A DNA stretch of 12,893 nucleotides from Balneolales bacterium (GCA_007131625.1 SLQC01000099.1:1-12893), one strand, 5' to 3'. Shown: positions 1 through 7,432, numbered from the stretch's first letter. The notes: a model not told the origin generated them from the sequence alone. Numbers and translations: made by a program.

Positions 1-47
1 AAACGGGTCAGGGTACAGGAGCCACGGTATTAACTATTGCAGGTTAG
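1..47 (+). CDS. C-terminal end of a probable histidine kinase (partial, 5' end outside window)
   Basis: Reading the plus strand from base 3 gives TGQGTGATVLTIAG followed by a TAG stop at 45-47. The pattern G-x-G-T-G-A-T-V-x-x-x-I is what the end of a HATPase_c domain looks like (the last glycine-rich ATP-lid box and final beta strand of sensor histidine kinases). Only about 14 codons are visible, so the call rests on this short motif alone. The gene would converge on the large minus-strand hybrid kinase, whose own C-terminus has the similar pattern PGKGTKMTLSIP. A chance match cannot be excluded; the bases left of the window would settle it. Confidence 0.45.
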   Translation, partial: TGQGTGATVLTIAG

Positions 48-218
48 CTGTTAATTAAAACCGGATCCGGGTGAAAAGAAAAGCCGCCAGAACCAGTTTG
101 GTCTTTAGATGTGACCCCATCGACCAACCTATCACTCGACGGTTTAAAACCGTTGGACTTCGTTAACCTCAAATCACCAACTCCCGTATGAACGTTTTGG
201 AGCTTGTATTGGCTCACT
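48..218. other. Convergent intergenic region with a possible hairpin terminator
   Basis: This 171-bp gap separates two genes that end facing each other. It contains an inverted repeat, CGACGGT (137-143), loop TTAAA, ACCGTTG (149-155), giving a 7-bp stem with one G-T pair. There is no U-tract on either side, so a rho-independent terminator is only a possibility. I see no coding signal here. Confidence 0.3.
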
Positions 219-3200
219 TTATCCTTTATCGCCGGGGGTATTTTTATTGGGGATGGACAATGTCATTTTTGTGCCTTTTCCCGGCGCAGTGTCTATGTCG
301 AGGCTTCCGCCGAACAGTTTCATACGTTCACGGATGTTGTAAAGGCTATTGCTGGTTTTTTCAGCATCGGGATTATTTTGTCCTGTCGATTTCATATCAA
401 ATCCGCGCCCTTCATCTTCAACGTATATCATGAGGTTGTCATCATCCTGATCAAGTTTGATTCGGGAATGATCGACATCCGCGTGTTTGACGATATTGAA
501 CAGTAATTCCCGGACGATCTGAAACAAGGCCTCATTCAGATTACCATTCGGGAGGTGATTATAATTTTTGATATCCAGCTCTACCTCAAGACCGTGCATG
601 TCCTTCATATGACTGGCCAGCCAGTGTATGACTTCGGGCAATGTGCTTACGCCAGTTACCGGAGGGCTGAGAGTGGTCGACAGATCCCGCGTGGTTTTGA
701 TGGCGACTTTCATCATGGTGCTCCATTTACTAATCTGCTCTTTGAGGGCTGCCGTTGACTCCGCCGTCAGGTTTTTCCGGAACAGATCAAAATCCATCTG
801 GATCACAAAGAGTGTTTGTTGCAAATCGTTATGCAGCAACTCGGCGATACGTCTCCTCTCGGTCTGCTCGGCAAGAATCAGATCAGTAGCCAGTTCCCGG
901 ATTTTTTGGGTGCGTTCGTCAATCCGTTCTTCGAGCGTCTTGTTGAGATGTTCGATGTTCTTTTCATACGTATTTTTTTCCGTGATGTCGACAAAGGTAA
1001 TGATCACCCCGTCGATTCTGTCATCGACGTTGCGATAAGGCCGGAAACGCACAAGATACCACTTCCCGTTTTCGACGCTCTGAACCTCCCGTTCCAGCAT
1101 AATGGCCTCTTTAAATACTTTCTCTGCATCCGGGGCAAATCCATCATAATCCAGTTGGTGGGTCACGTGCGACAGCACCCTGCCTGCGTCCGTATCAATA
1201 AGATTGAACAGATCCTTTGTGCCCGAGGTATAGCGTTTAATGCGCATCTGCCCGTCCAGAAAGATCGTTGGGATCTTGGTGGCGGAGATCAGATTCTCCA
1301 GATCGCTGTTGACTTGTCCGACCTCGTCAATCTTGTTTTTAAGCTCCGAATTAAGAATCATCAACTCTTCATTCATCGATTGCAGCTCTTCCTTGGACGT
1401 CTCCAGCTCTTCGGTTGTCGACAAGAGCTCTTCATGAATCGACTGCTGCTCTTCACTGGCAGCCTTCAAGTCTTCGACAAGCAACTCATGATCATGAGAT
1501 TGGGTATGCAGTTCATCTTTCAGATAGTCGATTTCTTCGGTAAGCTGCCGAATGGTTTTGTTTGCATCCTCCAGTTTAGAAGACGGGGACTGTTTTGGGA
1601 GCGAAAGGATTGACGGCTCCGCATCAGATTCCGTGTGATCACCTATAGGGAGTTGCCCGGCCGATGAGTTCATCTCACGAAAGAGTATATGAACGTGATC
1701 ATTCTCATATCCCGGTTCATTAATGGGTTCCACAATGAATTCAACAAGTCTGGGTTTGCCCTCCACATGAACAGTGACCGGCCTTGATTGTGTTTTCTTT
1801 TTCTTTTTGAAGGTCTCGGTAACGGTTCTGCGAAGCTCAATTCTCAGCTCTTCGCGAGCCGCTCTGAAGATATCCTGCGACGGCAGACCGGGTACAAATG
1901 CCAGGTACTTGTCACCACCGCCCAGTGTATGAACGACATTGTAGTCGGCATTCACAATCACGCCCGGCGGGGAGTGGGGTAAAATCAATGTCCGGTGTAC
2001 CTCTTCGATCGTATTTCTGGCCCATGACGGTTTTTTAACCGGTTCATTCGGTGGACGGGGTGTACTCGGTCTTTCGTGGAATCGGGCCGGGAAGGCATGG
2101 CGTTTCGACCTCTCTATTTTCCTGTAGATACGGAGTTTTTTATGGACTTGCTGAAACAGATCGGTCGTGTCGGCGGTCTCGGAGCTGCCCAGAAACAGGT
2201 AGCCTCCATCGCCCAGAGCGTAATGAAAGAGCTCATGGAGATGTTTTTGCGCGTCGTGATCCAGGTAGATCAGCAGGTTGCGGCACACAATCAAGTCAAG
2301 CCTTGCAAAAGGCGGGTCATTGAGCAGATTGTGAAGGGAGAAGACGATTTGCTCGCGGAGACTCTTTTTCACCTGATACCCGTCGGACTCCGAAACAAAA
2401 AAATGCTTCAGCCGTTCATCGGACAGATCGTTGGCAATCCCTTTCGGGTAGAACCCCCGGCGTGCCGTTGCAAGAGCCTCTTCCGCTATATCCGAAGCAA
2501 AGACCTGAATTTCCCTGGTGTCAGCCCTGCGTTCGTTATACTCAACAAGCAGCATGGCAACGGAGTAGGCTTCCTCCCCAGTAGCGCAACCGCAGCTCCA
2601 GGCTCGAACACTTGCTTTATCATCTTTACCCTCGAAAAGATTAGGAATGACGTCCTCTTCCAGGGCATGGAACGCTTTCGGGTCCCGAAAGAAGTTGGTT
2701 ACAGTCATAAGAAAATCCTTGCAGAGCTTTTTTGCTTCATCAGGGTTCTTTTGGAGAAAGTCAAAGTAGGCAGAAAAATCCTTCAACCCGGAAAGAACCA
2801 TGCGGCGTGAGATGCGACGCAGGATGGTGGGCCGCTTGTATTGAGAAAACTTGTGCCCGCCGTGAGAATGAACCAGATCCAGTATGTTTGAGACAATCCT
2901 TTCATCCTCTTCCGGCAGCTCATCCGTCCGCCTGGAAAGAACCGACTCGGCGGAACCCGCCTTGAAATGTTGAATCTCCCTGCCCATCTTCTCGACGGGC
3001 AGAATCAGATCGACAAAGCCGGTAGCGATAGCGCTGCGGGGCATGGAGTCATATTCCGCCTCATCGGGCGACTGTACCACAGTCAGGCCACCCGTTTCCT
3101 TGACCCGGGACAGACCGGCTGCACCGTCACTGCCGCTGCCGGTTAATATCATGGCGATCGCGTCCTTGCCATACTCCTCGGCCAGTGCACGGAAAAAAAG

Positions 3201-3602
3201 ATCGATGGGAGCCTGTTGTCCTTTTTGAGTCTCACGCTCGGATAGCAGGAGATTGCCGTCTTGAATGGACAGATTTTTTTTGGGCGGGATGATGTAGGCG
3301 TGGTCCGGTTCTAACTGCACCGAATTGGAGACCTGGATAAACGGCATGTCGGTGCTCTTCTGTAGCAGTTCCGCCATATGGCTCTTGTGCTTGGGCGACA
3401 GGTGAACGATCACCACGAACGCCATGCCCGTCTCTTTAGGAAGAGAGGTAAAAAAGGATTGAAGGGCTTTCAACCCTCCGGCTGACGCTCCGATGCCCAC
3501 CACAGTGAAATTCTTCGATTTCCCTTTCGTTTTCCCTTTTTTAGATTTTCTTTTAGATTTTATATCCGTTTTACCTTTTGCTTCCCCGTTGTTTTTTTTC
3601 AT
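219..3602 (-). CDS. CheB-CheR-PAS-PAS hybrid sensor histidine kinase
   Basis: A 1127-residue multidomain signalling protein, probably cytoplasmic as no membrane segment or signal peptide is seen. A lysine-rich tail (1-30) leads into a CheB methylesterase domain (about 32-215) with the likely catalytic Ser40 in GIGASAGG, His67 in VIVHLSP and Asp159 in TGSGSDGA. A CheR methyltransferase domain follows (about 235-495), with the SAM site WSCGCATGEEAYS (335-347) and NLLNDPPF (425-432). Next come a PAS-like domain (about 535-645), a long coiled coil rich in EEL repeats (about 680-775), and a second PAS (about 776-880). The kinase has an ERRRIAELLHNDLQQ phosphoacceptor box (His924, HisKA_3-like) and a HATPase_c domain with Asn1036 (N box) and VEDEGRGFD (Asp1063). 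All key residues are present. No receptor or other chemotaxis gene is nearby, so the CheB/CheR halves probably serve a non-flagellar sensory role. The HisKA_3 type points to a NarL-type partner, such as the regulator at 6053-6736. Only a weak Shine-Dalgarno precedes the ATG. Confidence 0.93.
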   Translation of the reverse strand: MKKNNGEAKGKTDIKSKRKSKKGKTKGKSKNFTVVGIGASAGGLKALQSFFTSLPKETGMAFVVIVHLSPKHKSHMAELLQKSTDMPFIQVSNSVQLEPDHAYIIPPKKNLSIQDGNLLLSERETQKGQQAPIDLFFRALAEEYGKDAIAMILTGSGSDGAAGLSRVKETGGLTVVQSPDEAEYDSMPRSAIATGFVDLILPVEKMGREIQHFKAGSAESVLSRRTDELPEEDERIVSNILDLVHSHGGHKFSQYKRPTILRRISRRMVLSGLKDFSAYFDFLQKNPDEAKKLCKDFLMTVTNFFRDPKAFHALEEDVIPNLFEGKDDKASVRAWSCGCATGEEAYSVAMLLVEYNERRADTREIQVFASDIAEEALATARRGFYPKGIANDLSDERLKHFFVSESDGYQVKKSLREQIVFSLHNLLNDPPFARLDLIVCRNLLIYLDHDAQKHLHELFHYALGDGGYLFLGSSETADTTDLFQQVHKKLRIYRKIERSKRHAFPARFHERPSTPRPPNEPVKKPSWARNTIEEVHRTLILPHSPPGVIVNADYNVVHTLGGGDKYLAFVPGLPSQDIFRAAREELRIELRRTVTETFKKKKKTQSRPVTVHVEGKPRLVEFIVEPINEPGYENDHVHILFREMNSSAGQLPIGDHTESDAEPSILSLPKQSPSSKLEDANKTIRQLTEEIDYLKDELHTQSHDHELLVEDLKAASEEQQSIHEELLSTTEELETSKEELQSMNEELMILNSELKNKIDEVGQVNSDLENLISATKIPTIFLDGQMRIKRYTSGTKDLFNLIDTDAGRVLSHVTHQLDYDGFAPDAEKVFKEAIMLEREVQSVENGKWYLVRFRPYRNVDDRIDGVIITFVDITEKNTYEKNIEHLNKTLEERIDERTQKIRELATDLILAEQTERRRIAELLHNDLQQTLFVIQMDFDLFRKNLTAESTAALKEQISKWSTMMKVAIKTTRDLSTTLSPPVTGVSTLPEVIHWLASHMKDMHGLEVELDIKNYNHLPNGNLNEALFQIVRELLFNIVKHADVDHSRIKLDQDDDNLMIYVEDEGRGFDMKSTGQNNPDAEKTSNSLYNIRERMKLFGGSLDIDTAPGKGTKMTLSIPNKNTPGDKG

Positions 3603-3789
3603 AGAGGCAACCCGCTTTTTATACTCGTCACGTTTATCTCCACCCAGCTTTATTTTAAGATCGCTTTGAGAAACCGTCTTTCAGTCAACCATGATTTTTT
3701 TTGACACCAAATATTTTCTGATTGAGAACTTTTTGTAGATTAAATCTTCCCGATAAAGATCTGAAATGAGCTTTTCTGCAGGGTTTTTT
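3603..3789. other. Upstream region of the hybrid kinase
   Basis: This 187-bp AT-rich stretch must contain the promoter of the minus-strand kinase, unless that gene is transcribed from further up. It has several T-runs (for example 3693-3700 and 3783-3790). I could not find a convincingly spaced pair of promoter hexamers. Confidence 0.3.
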
Positions 3790-3981
3790 TTACTGTTCTT
3801 TAAGAGCCTCTTCAAAACGCCAGAACGTGGCAAAATCAGGGATTCCCTGATCCAGATTAATCCTGGTAAAGCGTTGGAAGCTCAAGCGATTAATAAGCTG
3901 GTCTTCTAACCGCGGATCACCGAGATTGAGCATATGCTGAAGAAAAATGGCTTTGACCATTCGGTGCCGGCTAAGAATGTT
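3790..3981 (-). pseudogene. IS5-family transposase remnant (N-terminal DUF772-like part only)
   Basis: On the minus strand the frame reads SRHRMVKAIFLQHMLNL, then GDPRLEDQLINRLSFQRF, then LDQGIPDFATFWRFEEALKEQ with a TAA at 3790-3792. This order is the signature of the N-terminal domain of IS5-type transposases: a hydrophobic FLQ..xNLxDxxLE segment, an RLSFxRF segment, then IPDxxTxWRFxxAL. Only about 60 codons remain. The DDE catalytic domain that should follow is absent, so this is a dead fragment. The frame stays open a little further upstream (to about 4035), but similarity cannot be followed there. No terminal inverted repeats are recognised. Confidence 0.75.
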
Positions 3982-4097
3982 ACAATTAATCAGATTAAAA
4001 TGATACCAAATTGAGTTAAAGGTGAGGTTTAATGCCTTAAAGTTACGAATTTATTTGCTATTAAACCATCCGTATTAGTTTTGCAAATGGTTATAAC

Positions 4098-4129
4098 GGA
4101 GCAAACTGACCCCGGGGTCAGTTTGCTCC
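4098..4129. repeat. Perfect 32-bp palindrome
   Basis: GGAGCAAACTGACCCC (4098-4113) is followed at once by its exact reverse complement (4114-4129), with no loop. As RNA it would fold with a small forced loop; as DNA it could extrude a cruciform. It abuts the tandem repeat array that begins at 4127, and its TCAGTTTG portion reappears at the array's far end (4243-4250). It is of REP/BIME-like style. It lies downstream of the OmpA lipoprotein gene, so it could also act as a transcription barrier. Confidence 0.85.
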
Positions 4130-4250
4130 GGACCGAAGGTCGCGTTAGCGAAAGAGGGGGTCAGCTTCGTCCGGACCGAAGGTTGCGTTAGCGAAAGAGG
4201 GGGTCAGCTTCGTCCGAACCAAAGATCGCGAAGCGAAGGGGGTCAGTTTG
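4127..4250. repeat. Tandem repeat array, 43-bp period, three units
   Basis: Units lie at 4127-4169, 4170-4212 and 4213-4250; the last is shortened to 38 bp and more diverged. Each begins TCCGRACC. The first two contain two small inverted repeats, GACC-GAA-GGTC (second copy GGTT, keeping a G-T pair) and CGC-GTTA-GCG, before a shared GGGGGTCAGCTTCG. The third keeps only the CGC/GCG part. Frames are not preserved, so the array is non-coding. It starts directly from the 32-bp palindrome and ends 13 bp before the stop codon of the OmpA lipoprotein gene. Confidence 0.85.
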
Positions 4251-4263
4251 TCCGAAATAACTG

Positions 4264-5250
4264 CTATCGGATGCGATCAACAATATTACCTTCCTGATCG
4301 GAAATAATCACTTCAACACGGCGGTTTTTCTGGCGTCCGTCTTCCGTTGCATTGCTTGCCGCAGGGTACTGGATTCCATAACCCCTGATCCTGATTCGGC
4401 TTTCGGCAATACCTCTGTTAACCAGATCTGATTTCACCGAATTGGCCCTGTTTCTCGAAAGTTCCAGATTGTATGCTTCTGAACCGATATTGTCGGTAAA
4501 GCCCTCAATCAAAATATTTCGTCCGGGATATTGCTGCAAGAACGTGGTCAGATTCTCCATGCTCTTCATTCCATCCGAATGCATGGTTGCTTTGCCAAAT
4601 TCAAAGAGTACATCTCCAAGTGTCAGGACCAGGCCACGATCTGTTGGCCGGGCTTCGAGTTCATTCACTCTTTGGGCCAGTAAATCTGCCCTCTGACTGG
4701 CTTCCATTGCAGTCTGCCTGGATTCTTCTGCCCTCTGACTGGCTTCCATTGCAGTCTGTCTGGATTGTTCCGCACTCTCACGGGCTTCTACAGCCAATGT
4801 TCTTTCACTCTGTGCCTCCAGCAGTGCACGCTGGGCTCTTGCTTCGGATCTATCTGCTTCACTTCGCCGAACTTCCAGCAATACCTGCTGCCGCTCCACC
4901 TCGCCGCGTGATATCTCACTATTTGCAGCATTCAGTTGTGCCGTTTCCCTGGCAATGAATGTTTTTTGCTTTGCAAGATACGCATAGTGTTCAACGGATG
5001 ACTTATCCGCTTTTGCAGTCCATAACTCCCGGCTTATTTCAAGTGTCTCTTCAGCTTCTTTCAGAGCTACTGGAGCAAATCGAACAACCATGTCGTCCTG
5101 TTTTGCTGCATTGTATTCTTCGGTTGCACTAGTAAGAAGCGGGTTTTGAGCCGGTGGCCCTCCACACCCGACCATAAGGATGAGCATGGGAATTATTGTA
5201 TAACTTGCCTTGGTCAAGAGCAAATCGTAAAGAATTCGTAATGGGTTCAT
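4264..5250 (-). CDS. OmpA-family peptidoglycan-binding lipoprotein with DUF4398-like N-terminus
   Basis: This 328-residue protein probably links the outer membrane to the cell wall. Residues 1-28 form a signal peptide ending in a lipobox-like MVGC, giving Cys29 as the lipidation site. Residues 38-115 resemble the DUF4398 helical region. A charged coiled coil (about 115-200) contains two almost identical 14-residue repeats (161-174 and 175-188). The OmpA-C domain (about 206-318) has the expected GFTDNIGSEAYN and LSRNRA motifs, with peptidoglycan-contact residues Asp253 and Arg268. A good Shine-Dalgarno (GAGGAA at 5257-5262) supports the start. It lies 20 bp downstream of the small lipoprotein gene, so the two are almost certainly cotranscribed; the pair may form a periplasmic coiled-coil complex (inference). 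Confidence 0.92.
   Translation of the reverse strand: MNPLRILYDLLLTKASYTIIPMLILMVGCGGPPAQNPLLTSATEEYNAAKQDDMVVRFAPVALKEAEETLEISRELWTAKADKSSVEHYAYLAKQKTFIARETAQLNAANSEISRGEVERQQVLLEVRRSEADRSEARAQRALLEAQSERTLAVEARESAEQSRQTAMEASQRAEESRQTAMEASQRADLLAQRVNELEARPTDRGLVLTLGDVLFEFGKATMHSDGMKSMENLTTFLQQYPGRNILIEGFTDNIGSEAYNLELSRNRANSVKSDLVNRGIAESRIRIRGYGIQYPAASNATEDGRQKNRRVEVIISDQEGNIVDRIR
4687..4770. repeat. 42-bp direct repeat inside the OmpA lipoprotein gene
   Basis: Two head-to-tail copies (4687-4728 and 4729-4770) differ at only two bases. They encode the repeated ESRQTAMEASQRA/QSRQTAMEASQRA block of the coiled coil. Near identity at synonymous as well as coding positions suggests a recent duplication or slippage event. 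The 14-residue step is two heptads, so the coiled-coil register is preserved. Confidence 0.9.
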
Positions 5251-5270
5251 GTGATGTTCCTCAAGTGTAG

Positions 5271-5642
5271 TTAATTAGTTCTTTGGTTTCTTTCAATTTC
5301 CGCCTTTAGAACCCGGATGCTTTCCCTCAATTCTGCAACCGTTTTCTCGGCTTTGCCGGACTGCGCTTTTGCCTGGGCAAGCTCGGCATCCACCCTGGCT
5401 TGTTCGGCCAGACGTATAGCTTTATCAAATTCCTTGGCTTCCACAGCTTCTCTGGCCAGCCCCAGCTTAATTTTTGCTTCCCGTATTTCAAGAGGTGCAT
5501 AGTCATCAGCTCCCAATTGTTCCGCTTGTTGAATCACCATTTGTGTTTCTGTAAGCTGCTGATTAGGAGGGCTGGTGCTTCCACATGCCGTCAAAAGGCC
5601 GATGCCAATAACACATATGAACAGTTTCTGGTATAGTTTCAT
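5271..5642 (-). CDS. Small coiled-coil lipoprotein (DUF4398-like)
   Basis: A 123-residue protein with a clean lipoprotein signal (hydrophobic residues 7-17, lipobox LLTAC, Cys20). The mature part is a long charged helix with motifs such as YAPLEIREAKIKLGLAREAV and FDKAIRLAEQARVDAELAQAKA. This fits the DUF4398 family, short helical lipoproteins often encoded next to OmpA-domain proteins, and the downstream gene here is exactly such a protein. The start is supported by GGAG about 8 bases upstream of the ATG. Its exact function is unknown; it probably sits in the outer membrane facing the periplasm and may partner the OmpA lipoprotein. Confidence 0.85.
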   Translation of the reverse strand: MKLYQKLFICVIGIGLLTACGSTSPPNQQLTETQMVIQQAEQLGADDYAPLEIREAKIKLGLAREAVEAKEFDKAIRLAEQARVDAELAQAKAQSGKAEKTVAELRESIRVLKAEIERNQRTN

Positions 5643-6052
5643 AATTGAACTCCATAATGTTATATAGTTTGTGACCGTTGCTTTTAAAGTACTTACAAGA
5701 TTACTATTGTTTTTACCGAATGTAATCGCCCGGATGGCTGAAAAATGGACTAATCCATTAGGTATAGAAGATGTATTCCTTTAGTTATAAAACATGGACT
5801 GCACTGCAATGAATAACTTCAAGATGATGGTATTGCCGGCTTGATGTGATCTTCACGTGATTAAAGGTCACCTGAGTGGCGTTATCGCGGGGTTTATTTG
5901 ATCAACGCCCTTGCACCCTGACAGGCGGTTCGGAACAGGAATATTAGCGAACCCGATATGAGTGTGAAGAGATTTTTTATATGCTTGAAGTGAAGCAGGG
6001 GTTACCACAGATCAATTAAATCGAACTGTCTGCGGGAGTTGTGACTGGTCGA
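5643..6052. other. Intergenic region, no gene recognised
   Basis: This 410-bp stretch lies between the response regulator's stop and the start of the lipoprotein operon. It should contain the promoter of the lipoprotein pair and the end of the regulator transcript. An imperfect inverted repeat, GTGATCTT (5846-5853) with AAGGTCAC (5864-5871), surrounds a TCACGTGA palindrome (5853-5860); it has no U-tract. I see no coding frame with recognisable similarity. Confidence 0.4.
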
Positions 6053-6736
6053 TCAATACACACTGTCTGCTACGGAACCCGATTCGGTTTCATGGGCGTA
6101 CTTGGCGATCTGAAGACGATTGTGCAGGGTCAGCTTTTCGAGGATGTTATGGACGTGGCTCTTGATGGTGAAACTCGAGACAAATAGATCCCGGGCAATC
6201 TCCTTGTTGGTCTTACCTTCTGCAATCAATGCAACAACCTGGCGCTCACGACTGGTCATTCGTATGGACTCGATTATTTTTTTCTCCTTTTTCGGATCGT
6301 TTACCTTTTGTTTGACGATCTCGGTAAAGAGCGAGTCGGTGAGGGAGCCGGGTAAAACCTTTTCGCCATTATTTATCCTCCGGATTGAGCTGATGAATTC
6401 GTCAGCCGACGCGTCTTTCATGAGAAATCCTTCCGCTCCATCTTTTATAAATTCCAGTACTTCAGAGTGTGAGGGAAAAAGTCCCATCACAATGACTTTC
6501 GCTTTGTGACCATTATTGGCAATCAGTTTCACAATTTCCAGGCTGTCTTGACTTAATAATCCCCAATCCAGAAGTACGATATCGATGTCAGATGATTTGA
6601 CCTTTGCAAGAACGTTTTCACTTGGATTAGGTGCAGCGATCACCATAAAGTCAGGCTGTTTCTCAAGCACAGCGGTTATACCTTCACGCAACAGGTGATT
6701 ATCTTCAATAACAAGTAATCGAATATTTTTCGCCAT
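6053..6736 (-). CDS. NarL/LuxR-family response regulator, receiver-HTH
   Basis: A 227-residue two-domain DNA-binding regulator. The receiver (about 5-125) has the acidic pair Glu11-Asp12, phosphoacceptor Asp57 in VLLDWGL and Lys107 in FLMKDAS. The usual Thr/Ser switch residue after the fourth strand appears to be replaced by Gly85 (VIVMGLF), an atypical feature. The C-terminal LuxR-type helix-turn-helix (about 160-215) is clear: MTSRERQVVALIAEGKTNKEIA, then VSSFTIKSHVHNILEKL. A strong Shine-Dalgarno, AAGGAG (6745-6750), supports the start. The gene appears monocistronic. It is a candidate partner for the HisKA_3-like hybrid kinase on the same strand (219-3602), but the lipoprotein operon lies between them and other regulators may exist outside the window. 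Confidence 0.93.
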   Translation of the reverse strand: MAKNIRLLVIEDNHLLREGITAVLEKQPDFMVIAAPNPSENVLAKVKSSDIDIVLLDWGLLSQDSLEIVKLIANNGHKAKVIVMGLFPSHSEVLEFIKDGAEGFLMKDASADEFISSIRRINNGEKVLPGSLTDSLFTEIVKQKVNDPKKEKKIIESIRMTSRERQVVALIAEGKTNKEIARDLFVSSFTIKSHVHNILEKLTLHNRLQIAKYAHETESGSVADSVY

Positions 6737-6744
6737 GGGGGATT

Positions 6745-6750
6745 CTCCTT
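6745..6750 (-). promoter_or_regulatory. Strong Shine-Dalgarno of the response regulator
   Basis: AAGGAG on the minus strand, 8 bases before the ATG at 6734-6736. It fixes the start codon and is clearer than the ribosome sites of most other genes in the window. Confidence 0.7.
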
Positions 6751-6931
6751 ATGATTTGCTGATTCGGAACGAATTTATTAATTCATGTATCGGTGCGTAT
6801 GGCATGTCGTAATGCACCAAAAGTTGAATAATAAGTATAATTCGTATACTACTTGCCTGCCATCCCAAGATATAAATTGCAAGAATGTTTTACAACTACT
6901 CAATGTGATTAAGAGTAGCTGAGTTCATAGT

Positions 6932-7159
6932 TTAGAGGAGGTCAATGTCACCTTCCGTCTTCCATTTGCATGGTTTGGGATTCAGGTTTCTTTCGACCAG
7001 ATAACTCTCAATATCGTCCACCAATTCTCTTACGCTCGAAAAACTGCCCTCGCGTATGACTTCCTGTGTCAGTTCCTAAAAGAACCGCTCAACAAGATTC
7101 ATCCACGATGAACTGGTCAGGGTGAAGTGGAGATGAAAGCGCGCTCTTCTTGCACGGAT
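6932..7159 (-). pseudogene. IS630-family transposase remnant (C-terminal DDE end, with in-frame stop)
   Basis: The minus strand reads RARRARFHLHFTLTSSSWMN, then LVERFF, then a TAG stop (7076-7078), then ELTQEVIREGSFSSVRELVDDI, ESYLVERNLNPKPCKW and a final TAA (6932-6934). This is the typical end of IS630-type transposases: HFTPTSSSWLNxVERFF holding the last acidic DDE residue (the Glu of VERFF), then RRGSFxSVxELxxxIxxYxxxxNxxPKPFxW. The internal stop and absence of the N-terminal two thirds show it is dead. No terminal inverted repeat or TA duplication can be recognised. Confidence 0.85.
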
Positions 7160-7432
7160 TCGGTGATTTCTATTCTGGATATAGGTCGGTTTATAGCCGA
7201 AGTATACGACATTATAGAATATATCATTTGTCAACTTATTTATCAGACAGTACATTAGTTTCTACGAAAACATATCCATCCCAAAATAATGATGGAATTT
7301 CGGTAGTTTCGTCGCGGATTTGCGAGAGTCTGTCCGTCATTCTGGTTGAATACAATAACCGGCTATCGTGGTCACGGCATTCAAATATGCCTGTGAAGCG
7401 ATTACCAAAACTCGCAAGTCAAGTGATACGAG
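7160..7432. other. Intergenic region with decayed sequence
   Basis: This 273-bp stretch separates the IS630 remnant from the aldolase stop codon. It is AT-rich on its left side. It holds one minus-strand open segment listed separately (7236-7418) and an inverted repeat at the aldolase end (7409-7434). No RNA gene is recognised. Confidence 0.3.
7236..7418 (-). pseudogene. Possible fragment of an unidentified protein-coding gene
   Basis: Minus-strand codons from 7418 to the TAA at 7236-7238 read LASFGNRFTGIFECRDHDSR, followed by LLYSTRMTDRLSQIRDETTE and IPSLFWDGYVFVETNVLSDK. The amino-acid mix looks protein-like and the frame is bounded upstream by TGA (7419-7421). There is no good start codon, no ribosome site and no family I recognise. 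A plus-strand frame is also open across this stretch, so chance is a real alternative. Confidence 0.2.

Noticed and set aside
816..1613. Plus-strand open frame of 265 codons
   Set aside because: It lies entirely antisense to the well-supported hybrid kinase, and its translation matches no family.
2076..2810. Plus-strand open frame of 244 codons
   Set aside because: Antisense to the CheR region of the hybrid kinase, which has intact SAM-site motifs on the other strand.
5659..5688. Minus-strand TTTAAA and TATAAC hexamers upstream of the small lipoprotein gene as a promoter
   Set aside because: The implied transcription start would fall on or next to the Shine-Dalgarno, leaving almost no leader.
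5846..5871. Inverted repeat GTGATCTT/AAGGTCAC considered as a terminator
   Set aside because: No U-tract on either strand and about 180 bp from the nearest gene end; possibly an operator but nothing supports that further.
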